The position numbers were made by a program, and so were the translations under genes. The notes beneath the pieces were generated by a model. That model made no database searches and was not told where the DNA came from. It saw only the letters and a list, made by a program, of their open reading frames with translations. A stretch of DNA of 6,947 nt from Gp22-AA3 sp964384905. Its GTDB lineage: Bacteria; Acidobacteriota; Polarisedimenticolia; Gp22-AA2. The stretch covers positions 1-6,947 of the forward strand of contig CAYLND010000184.1 in the NCBI GenBank assembly GCA_964384905.1, written 5' to 3'. Shown piece by piece: positions 1-3,789 of the stretch (positions are counted from its first letter, which is position 1; the number at the start of each line of letters is the position of its first letter).

Positions 1-338
1 CGGGCGCCCGACCGGGACCGGCGACGGGCGAGCGTCCGCGCGAGCGCGTCGGGCAGCAGGGCCGCCCCGATCTCGCGTTCCTGGAGAACGACCATTCGAT
101 CATGCCGGACGGCCGTCTCAAGGTGTTCGGCAGAGTGCAGAACCGGGGGACGGGCATCGCGCTCCAGGCCCGCATCCGGGTGCGCATCCTGCTCGACAAC
201 GGCACGGTCGCGGCGCAGGGAGAGACGCCTCTCACGCCGGCCAGCATCCCGCCGCAGGGCTCGGCGATCTTCGAGCTGCCGCTCGACTACAACGGACCGG
301 TCGGAACCATCAAGGCCGAGCTGGTCTGGGTCGAGTAG
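1..338 (+). CDS. FxLYD-like beta-sandwich domain protein, 3' end only
   Basis: C-terminal end of a plus-strand gene whose frame (codons starting at base 3) is open to the left edge. The first in-frame ATG is at 102, but the residues just before it (PDLAFLENDHSI) read as part of the same domain, so the true start probably lies outside the window. The visible part has the V-x-G-x-V-x-N-x-G pattern (KVFGRVQNRGTG). It is followed by alternating hydrophobic strands (RIRVRILLDNG), an L-x-x-x-x-I-P-P-Q-G turn and a final strand ending LVWVE. This pattern is typical of FxLYD/DUF3426-type immunoglobulin-like domains, often found at the C-terminus of secreted or membrane-anchored proteins. No catalytic residues are seen and the function is unknown. 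The gene converges with pgsA; only 26 bases separate the stops and no clear terminator hairpin is visible there. If the ATG at 102 were used, the product would be a 78-residue protein. Confidence 0.65.
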   Translation, partial: GARPGPATGERPRERVGQQGRPDLAFLENDHSIMPDGRLKVFGRVQNRGTGIALQARIRVRILLDNGTVAAQGETPLTPASIPPQGSAIFELPLDYNGPVGTIKAELVWVE

Positions 339-364
339 GCGGCAGGCTCCCGGCCCGCTCAATC

Positions 365-928
365 CTACGCGACGCGGGTGGCGCGGTACAGGTAGTGGAA
401 CCCCGACGCCAGCGTCAGCGCCAGCGTGATCCACACCAGCCCCTCGACGATCACCTCCTGCTCCTGGCCGAGGAAGTTCAGCAGGATGACCGTCCCGATG
501 GTCACGAGCTGGACGGCCGTGGTCAGCTTGCCCAGGAACGTCGGCTTGAACCGGGTCAGACCGGAGGTCAGATGGACCAGAAGCGCGATGATCACGATGA
601 AGACGTCGCGGCTGATCGTCACGATCGTCAGATAGAGAGGAATGTGGTTCGGCAGATGGAAATCGGGCACCGACTTGGGGTGATCCGGCAGGGCCAGCAC
701 GATGAAGCAGGCCGTCATCAGGAGCTTGTCGGCCATCGGGTCGAGGAAGGCGCCGATGTTGGAGCTCTGGCTGTAGCGCCGCGCGATCACGCCGTCCAGG
801 GCGTCGGTCAGACCCGCCAGAAGGAACACGGCGAAGGCCCAGCCGTGCAGATTGCGCAGCAGGAGGGTGATCAGGAGCGGGATCATCACCATCCGGAAGA
901 TCGTCAGCTGGTTGGCCAGACTGAGCAC
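365..928 (-). CDS. pgsA: CDP-diacylglycerol--glycerol-3-phosphate 3-phosphatidyltransferase
   Basis: Integral membrane enzyme that makes phosphatidylglycerol phosphate from CDP-diacylglycerol and glycerol-3-phosphate, the committed step to phosphatidylglycerol and cardiolipin. At 187 residues it matches the family size. The CDP-alcohol phosphotransferase signature D-G-x2-A-R-x8-G-x3-D-x3-D is complete: D45 G46, A49 R50, G59, D63 and D67, within DALDGVIARR and GAFLDPMADKL. Hydrophobic segments lie at about residues 14-24, 31-41, 69-81, 97-120, 137-153 and 160-176. A GKLTT motif near residue 133 resembles the family's GKxKT. The start is GTG at 928, because the protein then begins with the typical short N-terminus (VLSLANQLTIFRM) and a strong GGGGAGGG Shine-Dalgarno lies six bases upstream. 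The frame stays open to 1039, but the upstream part is Arg-rich and overlaps hfq, so it was rejected. Last gene of the miaA-hfq unit, 28 bases after hfq. A paralogous CDP-alcohol transferase cannot be fully excluded. Confidence 0.9.
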   Translation of the reverse strand: MLSLANQLTIFRMVMIPLLITLLLRNLHGWAFAVFLLAGLTDALDGVIARRYSQSSNIGAFLDPMADKLLMTACFIVLALPDHPKSVPDFHLPNHIPLYLTIVTISRDVFIVIIALLVHLTSGLTRFKPTFLGKLTTAVQLVTIGTVILLNFLGQEQEVIVEGLVWITLALTLASGFHYLYRATRVA

Positions 929-933
929 GCGCG

Positions 934-941
934 CCCTCCCC
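934..941 (-). promoter_or_regulatory. Strong Shine-Dalgarno sequence deciding the pgsA start
   Basis: The minus strand reads GGGGAGGG here, and the GGAGG core ends six to seven bases before the GTG at 928. It is the best ribosome-binding site in the window. It fixes the GTG rather than an upstream in-frame codon as the pgsA start. Confidence 0.8.
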
Positions 942-956
942 GCGACCGCGTCCGGT

Positions 957-1304
957 TCAGCGCGAAGTCGTCGACCCGGTCGGCGGTCCGTCCGCTCCCG
1001 CCGCGGTCTTGCCGGCCGGGGACCCGGGCTCCGCCGCACCCCGCCCCTCGGTCCCGGCCGCGGCCCGGTTCAGATCGATCGTGTTCGTGAAGGAGCGGGC
1101 CGCGCTGATCGTCGCGATGGCGTGCTTGAACACCATCTGCTCGCTGCCGCGGTCCTCCAGGATGACGGTGTACCGATCGAACGAGACGATCCGCCCGCCG
1201 ATCTTCTTCCCGCTGTTCAGGATCACGGTCAGCCAGGCCCGGTCCTTGCGCGCCTTGCCGAGATAGTGGTCCTGGATGCTGGTGCTTCCTCCGTCCTTGT
1301 CCAT
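957..1304 (-). CDS. hfq: RNA chaperone Hfq
   Basis: Hexameric Sm-like protein that binds small RNAs and mRNAs in the cytoplasm. The 115-residue product starts at ATG 1304, giving the usual short N-terminus before SIQDHYL. The frame extends upstream to 1424, but that part overlaps miaA and is unlike Hfq. Sm1 spans about residues 10-49 and Sm2 is MVFKHAIATI (57-66). Residues matching the E. coli uridine pocket are Q11, D12, D43, Y45 (Phe42 in E. coli), K60 and H61. The basic rim is kept as R19, K20, R22. The distal face differs: I28 sits where E. coli has Tyr25 and G36 where it has Gln33. One residue (around E55) appears inserted before Sm2, and Phe replaces the Tyr of YKHA. Residues after about 70 form a Gly/Ala/Pro/Thr-rich, probably disordered tail. 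The order miaA-hfq is the classic bacterial one. The gap to miaA is 5 bases. Confidence 0.95.
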   Translation of the reverse strand: MDKDGGSTSIQDHYLGKARKDRAWLTVILNSGKKIGGRIVSFDRYTVILEDRGSEQMVFKHAIATISAARSFTNTIDLNRAAAGTEGRGAAEPGSPAGKTAAGADGPPTGSTTSR

Positions 1305-1309
1305 CGATC

Positions 1310-2245
1310 TCACCCTCGGCCCAGCGCCCTCGCCGCATGCGCCAGGGGCGCTCTGAAACGGTCCGGCTCGGCCGGGTCGGTCGAGAACCAGGCGACCCCC
1401 TCTTCCTTCCGGAACCAGGTCCACTGTCTCTTGGCGTAGCGCCGCGTGTTCCTGCGCGTCAGCGCGATCGCCTCCTCGAGACCCAGGTCGCCGCGCAGGT
1501 GACGGAGCGTCTCCCGGTATCCCAGCGCCTTGAAGGCGTTCGCGGTGTCCGGACAGCCGGCGGCGCGCAGCTGCCGGACCTCGTCCACCAGACCCTCCGC
1601 GAAGAAGCGCCCGACCCGCGCGTCGATCGCCCGGTAGAGCGTCTCGCGATCCATGTCGAGCCCGATCTTCACCGCGACGTAGCGATCGGGGCCGAAGGGC
1701 GAGTCCCGGATGAGATCCGACAGACCGCGGCGGGCCGCCACATAGACCTCGAGAGCGCGCACGATCCGCTGTCGATCGCCGCTGCGCATCCGCGCCGCCG
1801 CGGCGGGATCGACCCGCGCCAGCAGGCGATGCAGGCGCGCCGTCCCGTGACGCTCCGCCAGCGCCACCAGGCGGGCGCGCAGGGCGCCGTCCCGGCGCGG
1901 CGCTTCCACGATCCCCTTCAGGAGACCGCGCAGGTACAGACCGGTCCCACCGACCAGGACCGCGAGCCGGCCGCGCCTTTGGATGGAGCGGATCGCCTCC
2001 TGCGAGGCCCGCACGAAATCACCGAGCGAGAAGTCCTGACCCGGCTCGGCCAGGTCGATGCCGTGATGGGGCGCCCGCCGGCGCTCCTCGGGACCCGGCT
2101 TGGCCGTCCCTCGATCGAGACCGCGGTAGACCTGCATCGAATCGACGCTCACCACCTCGCCGCCGAAGCGCTCGCAGGCCGCGAGAGCGAACGCGCTCTT
2201 GCCGGTCGCGGTCGGGCCCAGGACGACCAGGAGCGGCTCGTCCAT
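1310..2245 (-). CDS. miaA: tRNA dimethylallyltransferase MiaA
   Basis: Transfers a dimethylallyl group from DMAPP to N6 of A37 in tRNAs that read UNN codons, the first step to (ms2)i6A37; cytoplasmic. The 311 residues fit the family length. In order: P-loop GPTATGKS (10-17); SVDSMQVYRGLDRGTAKP (33-50), carrying the catalytic Asp35 and substrate-contacting Ser36, Gln38 and Tyr40; VGGTGLYLRGLL (98-109); the DRQRIVRALEV block (157-167); NAFKALGYRE (236-245); and the C-terminal tRNA-binding RRYAKRQWTWFR (268-279). All key residues are present and no frame disruption is seen. ATG at 2245 directly abuts the TGA of the preceding membrane-protein gene, with no intervening base. Only a G-rich run (GGGGG) lies about eight bases upstream, so translation is probably coupled. 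hfq follows after 5 bases. Confidence 0.98.
   Translation of the reverse strand: MDEPLLVVLGPTATGKSAFALAACERFGGEVVSVDSMQVYRGLDRGTAKPGPEERRRAPHHGIDLAEPGQDFSLGDFVRASQEAIRSIQRRGRLAVLVGGTGLYLRGLLKGIVEAPRRDGALRARLVALAERHGTARLHRLLARVDPAAAARMRSGDRQRIVRALEVYVAARRGLSDLIRDSPFGPDRYVAVKIGLDMDRETLYRAIDARVGRFFAEGLVDEVRQLRAAGCPDTANAFKALGYRETLRHLRGDLGLEEAIALTRRNTRRYAKRQWTWFRKEEGVAWFSTDPAEPDRFRAPLAHAARALGRG
1313..1317 (-). promoter_or_regulatory. hfq Shine-Dalgarno inside the end of miaA
   Basis: The minus strand reads GAGGG and runs directly into the miaA stop TGA at 1312-1310, eight bases before the hfq ATG. The ribosome-binding site therefore lies within miaA codons, so ribosomes finishing miaA would directly affect hfq initiation. 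Confidence 0.6.
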
Positions 2246-2551
2246 TCAGCGCCCCCGGTTCCGCTGCTGGTCGCGGTACTCGTTGATCGTCTCCTGCAGG
2301 TGGTCGTCGCAGTAGACCCGCCCGCGCGCCACGCGGCGACCGCAGCGCGGGCAGCTCCGGCCCAGAACCGTCGCCATGCCGCGCCCGAAGACCGCCAGGG
2401 CGACACCGACCGCGACGCAGATCGCCCCCGCCCCGGCCAGCCTCAAGAATACCTTGTTGTCCACCTCGCCCCGGATCATCTGGGCGGCGGCGAGATACAC
2501 CACGGCGGCGACGACCAGGAAGCCGCCGAGGCGGACCAGCACCCTGGACAT
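2246..2551 (-). CDS. Small membrane protein with C-terminal zinc-ribbon-like motif
   Basis: A 101-residue protein that I cannot assign to a named family. Two hydrophobic helices at about residues 5-25 and 36-56 predict a hairpin in the inner membrane. They are followed by a soluble tail with C67-P-R-C70-G and C81-D-D-H84, that is CxxC-x10-CxxH, a likely single zinc-binding ribbon or knuckle. The last 15 residues are polar (NEYRDQQRNRGR). The Cys/His set is compact and cytoplasmic tails of this kind are common in small regulatory or scaffold membrane proteins, but no function follows from this alone. The ATG at 2551 shares its A with the TGA of the upstream DUF4388 gene (TGATG), and its own TGA abuts the miaA ATG, so it sits in the middle of a tightly coupled operon. 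Coding status is supported by this packing, the membrane pattern and the paired Cys motifs. Confidence 0.8.
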   Translation of the reverse strand: MSRVLVRLGGFLVVAAVVYLAAAQMIRGEVDNKVFLRLAGAGAICVAVGVALAVFGRGMATVLGRSCPRCGRRVARGRVYCDDHLQETINEYRDQQRNRGR

Positions 2552-3666
2552 CAGGCATCGCTTCCGGAGGCGCGCTCCGACCGCCGCGACTCGCGAAAGG
2601 CTCTCAGGATGCGGCCCTCGTGCTGCGGTCCCAGCGTCCTGCGGAGCAGGTACAGCTCGGCGTAGAGCAGCTCGTTCAGCCCCTGAATCAGGAGGTCGCG
2701 TCCCGGCGCGCCTCCGAGCGACCGGACGTTCTCCTGGAGGAGGCCGGCGTCCACCGTGCCGTCACCACCCAGCGACGCCCGATGGAACACGACGGGGTGC
2801 GTCTCCTCGAGCTGCCGCAGCGAGCGCGCCAGAAGGTGCTCGGAGATCGGCCCGACCTCGCGCATCAGGGTGTCGTACACCCTGCCGAACATGTCGTTGT
2901 AGCGCCGCACGATGGCGGCCAGGCCGTCCTCCAGGCGCGCGTCGCCGTCCTCGGAGGTCGGACGGGCCTTGATCTTCAGGGTCCCCAGCGCGAACAGCAG
3001 GAAGATCGTGCGCAGGGTCTCGGTCTCGCCGAACTCGGACTGCCGGATGACGTCGCCGATCGTCCGCCGGCCGTCCACCAGCCGCAGGACGTAGAGCTCG
3101 GGCGGCTCGAGCGCGACGCCGGGGCGCCGGTCCTCGCCGGAGATCGTCTCGAAGATCCAGCCGTCGAAGGGCATCCGCTTGCGGAACAGCGCCGGATTGC
3201 GGACGGACCGGATCCCTTCCGCGATCACGAGGGGGATCGGCAGGTCCACCTCCACGCCGCCGTCCTCGGGCGCGTCCCCCTCGACGAACGCGAACGCGCC
3301 GTCCTCCCATTCGAACAGCGACACGGCGATCTGCAGGACCTGGTGACCGCGCGCCTCCAGGAGGGCGCGGGGCGTCAGACCGCCGATCTCGACCAGCGCC
3401 CTGCCCAGCCGCTCCCCGGCGGCGGCCCGGCGCATCGCCTGATCGTGCTGCTCGCGGGTGATCGTCCCCCGGCGCAGCAGGAGCTCCGACAGCCGATCCG
3501 ATTCCCGCGTCGACGCCCCGTGCACGATCCGCCCGTCCCGCAGGTACAGATCGATCGTCGCCCCTTCGCCGGAGAGCGACAGTCTTCCCCGGCGGTTGAG
3601 GACGCGCAGGAACTCGAGGATGTCCGCGCCGCTGAGGGCCTTGAGCCGGCCGCGAAACTCCGTCAC
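2551..3666 (-). CDS. DUF4388 domain protein (PatA-N-like), probable regulator or scaffold
   Basis: A 371-residue soluble protein. Residues 3-60 have the DUF4388/PatA N-terminal pattern: FRGRLKALSGADILEFLRVL, then GRLSLSG, then IDLYLRDGRIVHG. A helical segment at about 61-110 (LSELLLRRGTITREQHDQAM, then RLGRALVEIGGLT) resembles the helical repeat found in GspE N-terminal-like domains and DUF4388 proteins. It is followed by LFEWEDGAFAFVEG (117-130), another DUF4388 hallmark. Residues 190-233 (YVLRLVDGRRTIGDVIRQS onward) look like a winged-helix-type segment. The rest is helical with no recognised motif. Such proteins are common in Deltaproteobacteria and Acidobacteriota, often near signalling or motility genes; their biochemistry is poorly known. 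No signal peptide or transmembrane segment is seen. The start is GTG at 3666: the frame has no ATG before an in-frame stop at 3724-3726, and the Shine-Dalgarno is weak (GGGCGG). First annotated gene of the miaA-hfq-pgsA unit, preceded by a good promoter. Confidence 0.85.
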   Translation of the reverse strand: MTEFRGRLKALSGADILEFLRVLNRRGRLSLSGEGATIDLYLRDGRIVHGASTRESDRLSELLLRRGTITREQHDQAMRRAAAGERLGRALVEIGGLTPRALLEARGHQVLQIAVSLFEWEDGAFAFVEGDAPEDGGVEVDLPIPLVIAEGIRSVRNPALFRKRMPFDGWIFETISGEDRRPGVALEPPELYVLRLVDGRRTIGDVIRQSEFGETETLRTIFLLFALGTLKIKARPTSEDGDARLEDGLAAIVRRYNDMFGRVYDTLMREVGPISEHLLARSLRQLEETHPVVFHRASLGGDGTVDAGLLQENVRSLGGAPGRDLLIQGLNELLYAELYLLRRTLGPQHEGRILRAFRESRRSERASGSDA

Positions 3667-3713
3667 GCTGGCCGCCCGGTGCGGCGGGTCGTCCGGTCCA
3701 GGTCCCGTCTCAT
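3663..3713 (-). CDS. Possible 16-codon Arg-rich leader ORF
   Basis: The short frame MRRDLDRTTRRTGRPA runs from ATG 3713 to a TGA at 3665-3663 that overlaps the GTG of the DUF4388 gene as GTGA. Six of the sixteen residues are Arg. It lies just downstream of a predicted -10 box, so its transcript would be nearly leaderless. If translated it could deliver ribosomes to the weak GTG start of the next gene. There is no homology or Shine-Dalgarno support, and a chance frame in GC-rich DNA is quite possible. Confidence 0.25.
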   Translation of the reverse strand: MRRDLDRTTRRTGRPA

Positions 3714-3722
3714 CGTGGCGTG

Positions 3723-3752
3723 ATTATCGGTCGGCCGCCGCCGCCGGGTCAA
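3723..3752 (-). promoter_or_regulatory. Sigma70-like promoter for the DUF4388-miaA-hfq-pgsA unit
   Basis: On the minus strand, TTGACC (3752-3747) and GATAAT (3728-3723) each match the sigma70 consensus at five of six positions. They are separated by 18 bases. AT-rich hexamers are rare here, so the pair stands out. It is correctly placed in the only sizeable gap, pointing at the DUF4388 gene, with a predicted transcript start near 3716 and a leader of about 50 bases. The spacer contains four CGG repeats. It has not been tested, and the real sigma factor preference of this organism is unknown. Confidence 0.55.
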
Positions 3753-3754
3753 CA

Positions 3755-3770
3755 ACGGCGTCGGCGCCGT
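3755..3770 (-). terminator. GC-rich hairpin, possible weak terminator after the SpoIID gene
   Basis: The minus strand reads ACGGCG-CCGA-CGCCGT, a perfect six-base-pair stem with a four-base loop, 19 bases after the SpoIID stop. It is followed by TGTTG rather than a real T-run, so intrinsic termination would be weak. It lies directly upstream of the -35 box of the next unit, which fits a boundary between transcripts. Confidence 0.3.
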
Positions 3771-3789
3771 GGGCCCGCGGTGCGCGCTC

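Noticed and set aside
339..364. Possible bidirectional terminator between the convergent first gene and pgsA
   Set aside because: Only 26 bases, with no convincing stem-loop and no T-run on either strand.
929..1039. N-terminal extension of pgsA to an earlier start
   Set aside because: The added 37 residues are Arg-rich, overlap hfq and are unlike PgsA N-termini; the GTG at 928 has a strong Shine-Dalgarno.
1337..2665. Long plus-strand open frame (442 codons) antisense to miaA and the small membrane protein gene
   Set aside because: It crosses three minus-strand genes with clear family motifs and has no recognisable domain; typical GC-driven shadow frame.
2620..3723. Plus-strand open frame (367 codons) antisense to the DUF4388 gene
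   Set aside because: Low-complexity composition (Arg, Gln, Val, Asp), no motifs, and it fully mirrors a supported gene.
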